Source of the DNA: an uncultured Bacteroidota bacterium
Lineage (GTDB): Bacteria > Bacteroidota > Bacteroidia > Chitinophagales > Chitinophagaceae
Direction of reading: 5' to 3'
Assembly (NCBI GenBank): GCA_903879995.1
Contig: CAIRNW010000213.1
Location: 1 to 16,702 of the forward strand
DNA: 16,702 nucleotides
A program made the position numbers and the translations under genes. The notes beneath the pieces were generated by a model. That model was given only the letters and a program-made list of their open reading frames with translations. It ran no database searches and was not told where the DNA came from. Below are positions 1 to 6,738 of this stretch, one piece after another. Numbering within the stretch: the stretch's first letter is position 1; every line of letters begins with the position of its first letter.

Positions 1-102
1 ACCAGTAATTATATTGCAGAGCGAAATAAAAAAAACTGGGATATGCCCAATGCCATTGAATCACTCAACCAGTCCTTATTGAAATTATTGCAAACACTAT
101 GA
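1..102 (+). CDS. mqnB: Probable futalosine hydrolase, C-terminal end only (5' end outside window)
   Basis: An open frame enters from the left edge and stops at 100-102, giving 33 visible residues. They contain a NYIAERN segment followed by W and a helix with AIESLN, which resembles the C-terminal tail of the nucleosidase family that includes futalosine hydrolase (MqnB). That enzyme removes hypoxanthine from futalosine to give dehypoxanthinyl futalosine in the alternative menaquinone pathway. The stop overlaps the start of mqnD (ATGA at 99-102), implying co-transcription and translational coupling. The overlap with mqnD is the main reason to prefer MqnB over another nucleosidase of the same fold, since the fragment alone is too short to be decisive. 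Confidence 0.72.
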   Translation, partial: TSNYIAERNKKNWDMPNAIESLNQSLLKLLQTL

Positions 103-938
103 AGCTACGGATTGGTTTTTCACCCTGCCCTAACGATACGTTTATTTTTGACGCACTGGTACATGGCAAAATAGATACAGGAGAAATTCAATTTGAACCA
201 ATACTAGAAGATGTTGAGACACTGAATGAGTGGGCACTGGAAGGAAAACTAGATATTACCAAGTTGAGCTTCCCAGCATTTTTTACCGCAAGAAACACCT
301 ACCAATTACTCGATGCAGGTAGTGCATTGGGCCAGGGTGTTGGGCCCTTACTGGTAAGTAAAGAAAATACGTCACTGACACCTGATCAAATTAATCAACG
401 AAAAGTATTATTACCCGGGAGTAACACAACAGCCCATTTACTTTTTTCGTTGGCATTTCCCGCAGCAACAAAAAAAGAATTTTTAATCTTCTCCGCCATT
501 GAAGAGGCACTGCAAAAAGATAGCCAATTACTGGGCGTACTGATCCATGAAAATAGATTTACGTACGAAAAAAAAGGGTTGAAAAAAATAATTGACCTGG
601 GAAGCTTTTGGGAGGAGAACTGGAAGGTTCCCATTCCACTGGGAGGCATTGCAATAAAACGATCTTTCAAGCACTCGCTAAAGAAACAATTGGAAGATTG
701 GATTCGCTCCAGCCTTGCACTAGCTTGGACAAATTACCCGCAACTATCCCCTTATGTTCAATTGCATGCGCAAGAAATGGAGGAAGACGTCATGCGAAAG
801 CATATCACACTATACGTGAATGACTACAGCCGGTCTTTAGGACAAGAGGGCCGGCACGCGATACAGGTACTGTTTGAAAAATTTTTACAGCTTCAACATG
901 AACCTCCTGCTGAGAATCAGTTTGCACTTTTTGTTTAG
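99..938 (+). CDS. mqnD: 1,4-dihydroxy-6-naphthoate synthase
   Basis: A 279-residue protein opening with MKLRIGFSPCPNDTFIF, the hallmark N-terminus of MqnD. This family has a periplasmic-binding-protein-like two-lobe fold and converts cyclic dehypoxanthinyl futalosine to 1,4-dihydroxy-6-naphthoate, a late head-group step of the futalosine menaquinone pathway. A GIAIKRS segment near residue 185 and the overall length (about 270-290 in the family) fit a complete gene. There is no signal peptide, so it is cytoplasmic. The ATG overlaps the stop of the upstream mqnB-like frame by four bases, which fixes the start. The gene ends six bases before the convergent photolyase gene, and no hairpin terminator is visible between them. 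Confidence 0.95.
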   Translation: MKLRIGFSPCPNDTFIFDALVHGKIDTGEIQFEPILEDVETLNEWALEGKLDITKLSFPAFFTARNTYQLLDAGSALGQGVGPLLVSKENTSLTPDQINQRKVLLPGSNTTAHLLFSLAFPAATKKEFLIFSAIEEALQKDSQLLGVLIHENRFTYEKKGLKKIIDLGSFWEENWKVPIPLGGIAIKRSFKHSLKKQLEDWIRSSLALAWTNYPQLSPYVQLHAQEMEEDVMRKHITLYVNDYSRSLGQEGRHAIQVLFEKFLQLQHEPPAENQFALFV

Positions 939-944
939 AAAAAA

Positions 945-2249
945 TCAAGCAGGCTTTAGTGCCTTTGCATAAACTTCCAAACAGCGCTTTCGAGCATATT
1001 CATGCGCTACGATTGGTCGAGCATACGTCAATTCTTCAAATTCAGGCACCCAGCGTCTAACATACTCCAAAGAGGGATCAAACTTTTGTGTTTGTAAGTA
1101 AGGGTTGAATACACGGAAGTAAGGCGCTGCATCACAACCCGAACCTGCAGCCCACTGCCAACCACCATTATTTGCCGCTAAATCAAAATCAAGTAATTTT
1201 TTTGCAAAATAGGCTTCACCCCAACGCCAGTCAATTAATAAATGCTTAGTAAGAAATGAAGCTACAATCATTCGAACCCGGTTGTGCATGTACCCCGTTG
1301 TGTTCAGCTCCCGCATTCCTGCATCCACAATGGGATAACCCGTCTGACCGTCACACCATGCCTGAAATTCATCCAGATTGTTTCGCCACTGAATGGCATC
1401 ATAGGCCGGCTTGAATGAATTCCCAACCACATGAGGAAAATGCCATAAAATCATATGATAGAAATCACGCCAAATTAATTCGTTGAGAAAGGTTTCATTC
1501 AGGGAACCAGCCTGTCTCGCTAAGGCACGAATACTAATTGTTCCAAACCGAAGATGTAGACCAAGTTGCGTAGTCCCTTTCACGGCTGGCAAGTCTCTTC
1601 TTTCCTTATATTTTTTAATTGTATCAGGTTGCCAGGCCGCGGATGGAAAAGAAATACCTGCCGCAGAAAAACCAATTGAAGTAAGGGAGGGAAAATCAGC
1701 TCGCTGAAAAGTAGCACACGCGGCTAATAACTTTTCTGAGGGATACGATTGTAAATGTTCTTTTTGCAAGGTAGCTTTCCATCTTCTTGAATAAGGCGTA
1801 AACACCGTATAAGGATTGCCATCATCCTTGACAACCTCTTGCTTTTCTAATAAAACTTGATCCTTGAATGTATGGAATGAAACACCTTGCTTCTCTAATA
1901 AAGTCATCACCTCCGCATCTCGCTGTAAGGCATATGGCTCGTAATCATGATTTGCAAAAACATGCTTTACGGCATAATCGCTGACCAAGTCGGAAAAGAT
2001 CTTTACCGGCTCGCCCATTCTAACATCGAGTCCCGCACCCACTTGCTGTAATTCCGCATGAAGCTGTATTAATGTCTGATGGATGAATTCTACTCTACGA
2101 TCAGCCTTATCCTCTAAATCGTTTAAAATGTTGGTATCAAAAATAAAAATTGGCTGTACAGGAATTCCCAATTGTAATGCCTCAAAAAACCCTCGATTAT
2201 CCGCCAATCGAAGATCTCGCCTAAACCAAAATAAGCAAACTGCTTGCAT
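945..2249 (-). CDS. phrB: Deoxyribodipyrimidine photolyase (class I CPD photolyase)
   Basis: A 434-residue cryptochrome/photolyase-family protein that uses FADH- and light to split cyclobutane pyrimidine dimers. The N-terminal antenna (Rossmann-like) domain begins with FWFRRDLRLADN. The C-terminal FAD domain has ELIWRDFYHMILW, GYPIVDAGMRELN, the MHNRVRM helix and the DLAANNGGWQW signature. Trp288, Trp341 and Trp364 each lie exactly 18 residues before E. coli Trp306, Trp359 and Trp382, so the electron-transfer Trp triad is intact, and the NNGGW motif is kept. The protein is slightly shorter than E. coli PhrB (472). The antenna cofactor (MTHF, 8-HDF or other) cannot be assigned by eye. It is transcribed divergently from the histidine-kinase gene and converges on mqnD. 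A cryptochrome-only role is less likely because the repair motifs are all present. Confidence 0.95.
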   Translation of the reverse strand: MQAVCLFWFRRDLRLADNRGFFEALQLGIPVQPIFIFDTNILNDLEDKADRRVEFIHQTLIQLHAELQQVGAGLDVRMGEPVKIFSDLVSDYAVKHVFANHDYEPYALQRDAEVMTLLEKQGVSFHTFKDQVLLEKQEVVKDDGNPYTVFTPYSRRWKATLQKEHLQSYPSEKLLAACATFQRADFPSLTSIGFSAAGISFPSAAWQPDTIKKYKERRDLPAVKGTTQLGLHLRFGTISIRALARQAGSLNETFLNELIWRDFYHMILWHFPHVVGNSFKPAYDAIQWRNNLDEFQAWCDGQTGYPIVDAGMRELNTTGYMHNRVRMIVASFLTKHLLIDWRWGEAYFAKKLLDFDLAANNGGWQWAAGSGCDAAPYFRVFNPYLQTQKFDPSLEYVRRWVPEFEELTYARPIVAHEYARKRCLEVYAKALKPA

Positions 2250-2407
2250 GAAATTTTAACAATGAAAACTAAAAATGGTTTAAAAATTCATTTTAAAGTT
2301 AAGCACAAATTTCCCATAGAAAAGTGGCGAAAAACACCATACTAATCTGGGAAAAATACGGATAGCATAAATTGATGAATTGACAAACTGAATTTTAGTT
2401 TTAACCT
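2250..2407. other. Divergent intergenic region between photolyase and histidine-kinase genes
   Basis: A 158-base AT-rich stretch that must hold both divergent promoters. Only seven-of-eight matches to the TAnnTTTG box were found (2264-2271 minus, 2396-2403 plus), without well-placed -33 elements. No hairpin, small ORF or RNA gene is evident. Confidence 0.6.
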
Positions 2408-3064
2408 ATGGAAACACGGAGTAAAATCAAGAAAAGTACGTGGCAAAATTGGCAGATTGCCATACAAGAGGAATCCTATCAACAAATATCCTCAGAATTA
2501 CACGACAACGCTTGCCAAACAATCCTACTGTCAATTCTCAATCTGCAGCGAATAGACAAGAGTAACCCCTCATTAAGAATAAGCGACACCATTCAACTCC
2601 TGGAGGAAACGCTACATGAAATACACCAGCTTTCCCGTTCTCTCAATGGAGAACTAATTCTATCTATTGGATTACGTGCTGCACTTGAAAAACAATTAGA
2701 CCGAATGCAACAGGCATGTGGTATGCAAACATCCCTTTCTATCCAGGGAAATCCCTATTATCTCACCGATGAAATAGAATTGATTATTTATCGAATCATC
2801 CAGGAAGCGCTAAATAATATCTTAAAACATGCAAAGGCCAGTAGAGTGGAAGTAGAATTAAATTTTTTAGATCAAGCGCTAACCGTAAAAGTAACTGATA
2901 ATGGGAAGGGATTCGATATGCAAAAGGAAGGCCGAGAATCTGCCGGTCTAAGAAATATGAATTTCAGGGCACAATCGCTGCATGGAAAATTAAAAATACA
3001 AAGTGCCCCTAACCAAGGTAGCTGTCTTACCCTTCAAATCCCCTGCTTAAAAACCAATCTATGA
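2408..3064 (+). CDS. Sensor histidine kinase, NarL-partner type, lacking a sensor domain
   Basis: A 218-residue soluble kinase of the HisKA_3/HATPase_c class. The phospho-accepting His is His32, in the SSELHDN box. The dimerisation helices run to about residue 100. The ATP-binding domain shows the N-box (IIQEALNNILKHA, Asn136/Asn137), the G1 box DNGKGFD (164-170) and the G2 region GLRNM (180-184). No transmembrane segment, PAS, GAF or TPR region precedes the His box, and an in-frame stop two codons upstream of the ATG (2402-2404) rules out a longer N-terminus in this reading frame. The stimulus is therefore unknown: it may sense through a partner protein or directly in the cytosol. The stop overlaps the response regulator start (ATGA, 3061-3064), so the two form one operon and almost certainly a cognate pair. 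Confidence 0.92.
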   Translation: METRSKIKKSTWQNWQIAIQEESYQQISSELHDNACQTILLSILNLQRIDKSNPSLRISDTIQLLEETLHEIHQLSRSLNGELILSIGLRAALEKQLDRMQQACGMQTSLSIQGNPYYLTDEIELIIYRIIQEALNNILKHAKASRVEVELNFLDQALTVKVTDNGKGFDMQKEGRESAGLRNMNFRAQSLHGKLKIQSAPNQGSCLTLQIPCLKTNL

Positions 3065-3708
3065 TACGAATCATCCTTGTCGACGACCACGTTATGTTGC
3101 GCAATGCGCTAGCCGCCCGCATCAATGAGTTTGAAAATTTTAAAGTTGTAGAGCAGTGTAGCCATGGTAAGGAATTAATCCAAACCCTGGAAACAAATCC
3201 TGAACCAGACCTGGTGTTGCTAGATTTGAACATGAAGGAAATGAATGGCATGGAAACTGCCCAATGGCTTAAAAATAATCGCCCCTCCATCAAAGTGTTG
3301 ATGTTAACAATGTACGATTCTGAGCTTACCCTGATACAACTACTCCAATTAGGGGTAAAAGGAATTCTTCATAAGTCTGCAAGCCCCGCTGACCTCAGAG
3401 CAGCTATCACTACCATCGCCACTGAGGGGCAGTACTTCTCTAACCATACCACTACCAAATTAGTTAATATGGTTAACAATAAGGAAGCAGGAACAAAGCG
3501 ACTTCAAAAGTCCTTATTGAACGATGAGGAAGTTTTTTTTCTTCAATTAGCCTGTTCCGATATGACTTATAAGGAAGTAGCGCAGCGAATGAAGTTAAAC
3601 CCAAGAACGGTAGACTCTATCCGAGACCAATTATTTATCAAGTTAGATGTCAAAAGCCGTGTGGGGCTAGCAATGGTTGCTATTCGAAACGGTATTGTTT
3701 CGCTCTAG
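3061..3708 (+). CDS. Response regulator, NarL/FixJ family, LuxR-type HTH
   Basis: A 215-residue two-domain regulator. The receiver domain (about 1-120) has the acidic pair Asp8/Asp9, phospho-acceptor Asp55 in LVLLDLNM, the switch Thr83 and the conserved Lys105 (LHKS). The C-terminal HTH (about 150-215) contains the recognition-helix pattern TYKEVAQRMKLNPRTVDSIR followed by KSRVGLAMVAIR, which is GerE/LuxR-like. It presumably receives phosphate from the overlapping kinase and controls transcription; the target genes cannot be read from this window. The stop TAG (3706-3708) interlocks with the stop of the convergent scoB gene inside a single CTAG, and no terminator separates them. Confidence 0.96.
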   Translation: MIRIILVDDHVMLRNALAARINEFENFKVVEQCSHGKELIQTLETNPEPDLVLLDLNMKEMNGMETAQWLKNNRPSIKVLMLTMYDSELTLIQLLQLGVKGILHKSASPADLRAAITTIATEGQYFSNHTTTKLVNMVNNKEAGTKRLQKSLLNDEEVFFLQLACSDMTYKEVAQRMKLNPRTVDSIRDQLFIKLDVKSRVGLAMVAIRNGIVSL

Positions 3709-4361
3709 AAGAGAATCTCAGGGACGGTAGAGGGAACCACCAATTTACCAGCAGTTTTCGACTGAATCTCCTCAACGGTAACACCGGGGGCACGCTCGCG
3801 TAAAAGAAAACCGTCGGGAGTGATATCCAAAACTGCTAAATCGGTTACTACTTTTTTAACACAACGAACTCCCGTGAGAGGGAGGTCGCACCGAGTGAGT
3901 AATTTAGATTCGCCTTTGGGATTGGTATGCATCATGGCAACAATAATGTTTCGAGCACTTGCTACCAGATCCATAGCACCTCCCATTCCTTTCACCATTT
4001 TACCGGGAATTTTCCAATTGGCAATGTCTCCCTGTTCACTAACCTCCATGGCACCTAAAACGGTAAGATCCACTTTTCCAGCCCGAATCATTCCAAAACT
4101 TATTGCGGAATCAAAAAAAACTGAGCCCGGAATGGTAGTGATGGTTTGCTTTCCAGCGTTAATCAAATCAGGATCAACTTGATCTGGAGTGGGAAATGGA
4201 CCCATGCCCAGTAATCCATTTTCACTTTGAAGTACCACATCTACGCCAGAAGGAATATAGTTGGCCACCAAGGTGGGTATTCCAATTCCGAGGTTCACAT
4301 AAAATCCATGCTTTAATTCCCTGGCAATGCGTTGTGCTATCTGTTCTTTTGTCAATGACAT
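3705..4361 (-). CDS. scoB: 3-oxoacid (succinyl-CoA:acetoacetate type) CoA-transferase subunit B
   Basis: A 218-residue beta subunit of a family I CoA transferase. The pattern VNLGIGIPTLVANYIP leads into QSENGLLGMGP, where Glu47 of the SENG motif is the catalytic glutamate that forms the covalent CoA thioester. Further family blocks are GGAMDLV near residue 130 and the conserved C-terminal GVTVEEIQ region. With ScoA it moves CoA between succinyl-CoA and a 3-ketoacid such as acetoacetate, in the cytoplasm. It lies 16 bases downstream of scoA in the same orientation. The acyl specificity (succinyl-CoA versus acetyl-CoA donor) cannot be fixed from motifs alone, although the sequence style is closest to ScoB. 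Its stop codon is shared within CTAG with the opposing response regulator. Confidence 0.95.
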   Translation of the reverse strand: MSLTKEQIAQRIARELKHGFYVNLGIGIPTLVANYIPSGVDVVLQSENGLLGMGPFPTPDQVDPDLINAGKQTITTIPGSVFFDSAISFGMIRAGKVDLTVLGAMEVSEQGDIANWKIPGKMVKGMGGAMDLVASARNIIVAMMHTNPKGESKLLTRCDLPLTGVRCVKKVVTDLAVLDITPDGFLLRERAPGVTVEEIQSKTAGKLVVPSTVPEILF

Positions 4362-4377
4362 ACTGCTATTATATTAA

Positions 4378-5073
4378 TCAAGCTTTTCGAATGGTTCGCT
4401 GCTCAATACGTTTTTCGTAATTCTTTCCCTCAAAAATTCGATGCACGTAAATACCTGGTGTATGGATGGCATCGGGATCCAAACTGCCAGCTGGAACCAA
4501 CTCCTCAACCTCTGCTATAGTTATTTTTCCAGCCATCGCCATCAGTGGATTGAAATTTCGTGCAGTAGCATGAAAAATTAAATTTCCCATTGTATCGCCT
4601 TTCCAGGCTTTTACAATTGCAAAATCAGCATCAAATGCATATTCCAATAAATAATCCTTTCCGTTGAAGTTCCTTACTTCTTTTCCAGCAGCCACTTCGG
4701 TACCAACTCCAGCAGGTGTGAAAATGGCAGGCATCCCATAACCAGCAGCCAGACATCGTGTAGCCAATGTCCCCTGCGGAATAAGCTCTACTTGTAATTC
4801 GCCACTAAGCATCTGTCGTTCAAATTCAGCATTCTCCCCTACATAGGACGAAATCATCTTACGTACTTGCTTTCGTTGAAGCAACAAGCCAATTCCAAAA
4901 TCATCCACCCCTGCATTATTAGAGATACAAGTCAACTCCTTGATTCCTTTCTTTACAAGGGAGGAGATGCAATTCTCCGGAATACCACACAAACCAAAAC
5001 CACCAAGCAAAAGCGTGGCACCATCCTTAATATCATGCGTGGCCACATCGGGACCTGCTACAACTTTATTCAT
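4378..5073 (-). CDS. scoA: 3-oxoacid (succinyl-CoA:acetoacetate type) CoA-transferase subunit A
   Basis: A 231-residue alpha subunit of a family I CoA transferase. The glycine-rich segment LLLGGFGLCGIPENC (about 22-36) is the classical CoA-transferase signature, followed by ISNNAG and the SSYVGEN block. The C-terminal DPDAIHTPGIYVHRI stretch is typical of ScoA. Together with ScoB it forms a heteromeric enzyme for ketone-body or 3-ketoacid use or formation. It sits 29 bases downstream of the DUF4296 lipoprotein gene on the same strand, so it is probably transcribed with the bamD-rpoZ-DUF4835 cluster. No thiolase or hydroxybutyrate dehydrogenase gene lies in the window, so the physiological direction is not shown. 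Confidence 0.95.
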   Translation of the reverse strand: MNKVVAGPDVATHDIKDGATLLLGGFGLCGIPENCISSLVKKGIKELTCISNNAGVDDFGIGLLLQRKQVRKMISSYVGENAEFERQMLSGELQVELIPQGTLATRCLAAGYGMPAIFTPAGVGTEVAAGKEVRNFNGKDYLLEYAFDADFAIVKAWKGDTMGNLIFHATARNFNPLMAMAGKITIAEVEELVPAGSLDPDAIHTPGIYVHRIFEGKNYEKRIEQRTIRKA

Positions 5074-5102
5074 AAGATTTTTGTAATTGCTAAATTATGA
5101 AC

Positions 5103-5477
5103 TTACTCTGCAGGAAGTGTTCTTCCTGGTTTACTGATTTTGATCAGCGGATCCTCCTCTCTTTTAGAAATGGAATCCATTACACGCGCCAGCAATTCAG
5201 GATGGCGCTGGTAATACGCAAAACTTTGCTTGAACTCCTGTTCAGAAACGTTGTGAAAGGTCAGCACCTTGTTAAGCCAATTGATGTGGGTCTGTTCCTT
5301 TGGGAGGCTGGAGTCTTTGGTAAGTAGAAAACTATTTACCAAATTACCGCTTCGCAGCATATCAAACAGCACTACCTCCATTTTAGCAGGGCTAAGAATC
5401 GACGGAGGAACAGCTTGGTCATTCATACATCCCCATAAAAGAATGCTAGACATCAATACAAGCAGCAAGCTTCTCAT
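5103..5477 (-). CDS. DUF4296 domain-containing lipoprotein
   Basis: A 124-residue small protein with a short hydrophobic leader ending in a lipobox (LLWGC, Cys17), so it is predicted to be lipidated and exported. The mature part begins with an ILSPAKMEVVLFDML segment, followed by helical sequence with YYQRHPELLARVMDSI. This is the arrangement of Bacteroidota DUF4296 proteins, whose function is unknown. Its ATG overlaps the stop of the DUF4835 gene (ATGA on the minus strand, 5474-5477), so the two are translationally coupled. That coupling hints at a shared envelope role, which is inference. Family assignment is from recognition of the pattern, without a profile search. Confidence 0.8.
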   Translation of the reverse strand: MRSLLLVLMSSILLWGCMNDQAVPPSILSPAKMEVVLFDMLRSGNLVNSFLLTKDSSLPKEQTHINWLNKVLTFHNVSEQEFKQSFAYYQRHPELLARVMDSISKREEDPLIKISKPGRTLPAE

Positions 5478-6385
5478 AGGGTCCGGTAAAGTGATAAGTT
5501 TGTGATATCTAATTTTGAAAGCAACTCCTTAGCCCGAGCTTTTTGTTCTCCAGTTCCTTTGCTAAATACCTTAAGCAACTCATTTCCTTTACCCTGAAAA
5601 AACACGGGGACAACCATAGAATTCAAGTTCTCCGTATTGACTGTGTTTAAATAGCTCAACGCGTTTAATATCCCATTGCGTGCCGCCTCTTCATTTTCAA
5701 AAAGAACATCAATACCCGTTCGGTAATACGCGTACAATGCATCATGAAAGAGGGTAAATCGATTATTATTTAAATTTTCAGCTAACCAATATCGATTACG
5801 AAGCCCATCGAAGGATTTCCAGCCAGAAATATCTTTTGCATCGGGAGCATTATTGACAATATTCCAAGCTTTCTGAAAATAAACATCACCACTTCGAAGA
5901 CTAAAAGAAGTATAGTCCAGTCCTAAAATAACATTGATGTAATACGCTATCGTTGCTGTCAAATTTGCCACTAAAGGATCACTACCCTGCACCCGATTTT
6001 CATTGAATTCAATGGGCTGAAATTCAACATATTTAAAAATCAGATTATCATCTTGAAAATTCAGCAGCGGACTAACGTATGTTGTATTATAAGCAGGACG
6101 AGCCGCTTGAATGGTCAAACTACCCCGGTATGTGTTATTACCAAGGTCCTGTGAAAGTGTTAACAGAAAACTACATTGAATCCGTTCAGCTGGCTGAAAC
6201 ACATCGGTGGTCCATTTTCTGGAATTAATAAAATTGGTAAGACCACTTTGTAGAGTTTGAAAAACCCTACGATCCACTTGGGAACTGATTTTATTGGTAA
6301 GTATATCTACACGGGCCTGTATTTCCTGACTACTTGCTAAACCAGGAAGCAAGCAAAGAAATAAATAAAATACCGTGCGTTTCAT
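5474..6385 (-). CDS. porD: DUF4835 family protein (PorD-like, putative T9SS-associated)
   Basis: A 303-residue exported protein with a signal peptide (MKRTVFYLFLCLLPGLASSQ, cleavage near residue 19-20). The mature N-terminus begins EIQARVDILTNKI and carries F-NF-N-RKW-TD-F-ERI-C, then a FVEFQPIEFNEN-like strand region and ATIAYYINVILGLDYTSFS, which is characteristic of DUF4835. Recent annotations name this family PorD and connect it with type IX secretion; I recall this from family naming and cannot verify it here. It probably acts in the periplasm. It lies 11 bases after rpoZ, and its stop overlaps the start of the DUF4296 gene. In other Bacteroidota I expect coaBC between rpoZ and this gene, and it is absent here. 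Confidence 0.83.
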   Translation of the reverse strand: MKRTVFYLFLCLLPGLASSQEIQARVDILTNKISSQVDRRVFQTLQSGLTNFINSRKWTTDVFQPAERIQCSFLLTLSQDLGNNTYRGSLTIQAARPAYNTTYVSPLLNFQDDNLIFKYVEFQPIEFNENRVQGSDPLVANLTATIAYYINVILGLDYTSFSLRSGDVYFQKAWNIVNNAPDAKDISGWKSFDGLRNRYWLAENLNNNRFTLFHDALYAYYRTGIDVLFENEEAARNGILNALSYLNTVNTENLNSMVVPVFFQGKGNELLKVFSKGTGEQKARAKELLSKLDITNLSLYRTL

Positions 6386-6396
6386 GTCAGCAATGA

Positions 6397-6738
6397 TTAG
6401 CTGAACAGTTCATCTTCTTGTTTACGGAAATAAATCTTATCGTCCATAAATTCTTGAGTAGCCAACAAAGCCGGGTTTGGCATCCGCTCATAGGCACGAG
6501 AAATTTCAATTTGCTCTTTGTTCTCATGGATCTCTTCTAAACTATCCGTGTGTGAAGCAAATTCCTCCAATTTAGTATGCAATTCTTCTTTCAATGAAAT
6601 ATTAATCTGCCCGGCTCGTTTTGCAACGATAGAGATAGACTCGTATACATTTCCAGTTTTAGCACGCAGATCCTGAAGATTACGTGTTTCCACATTACTG
6701 GTAATTCCTGCACTAAGATGCCGTCTTAACTTGCTCAT
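6397..6738 (-). CDS. rpoZ: DNA-directed RNA polymerase subunit omega, Bacteroidota type
   Basis: A 113-residue protein containing GNVYESISIVAKRAGQIN (about 29-46), then a helical LHTKLEEFASHTDSLEEI region and ENKEQIEISRAYERMPNP. This is the Bacteroidota form of omega, longer and more divergent than proteobacterial RpoZ but with the core I-x-KRA-Q motif. Omega binds the beta' subunit and assists RNA polymerase assembly. The start ATG (6736-6738) lies inside bamD, giving a 26-base overlap in a different frame, so translation probably depends on ribosomes finishing bamD. The residues before about 25 are poorly conserved in the family, so a slightly later start cannot be excluded. Confidence 0.87.
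   Translation of the reverse strand: MSKLRRHLSAGITSNVETRNLQDLRAKTGNVYESISIVAKRAGQINISLKEELHTKLEEFASHTDSLEEIHENKEQIEISRAYERMPNPALLATQEFMDDKIYFRKQEDELFS

Noticed and set aside
2264..2271. TAGTTTTC on the minus strand as the photolyase promoter
   Set aside because: It is one mismatch from the -7 box and has no -33 element at 18-22 bases, and such matches are expected by chance in AT-rich DNA.
2396..2403. TAGTTTTA as the promoter of the histidine kinase
   Set aside because: It lacks the final G of TAnnTTTG, has no well-placed TTTG, and would put transcription initiation at or inside the start codon. It is too weak to list.
6713..6738. bamD-rpoZ overlap as a sequencing frameshift
   Set aside because: Both proteins are complete and belong to unrelated families, so the overlap does not need an error to explain it.
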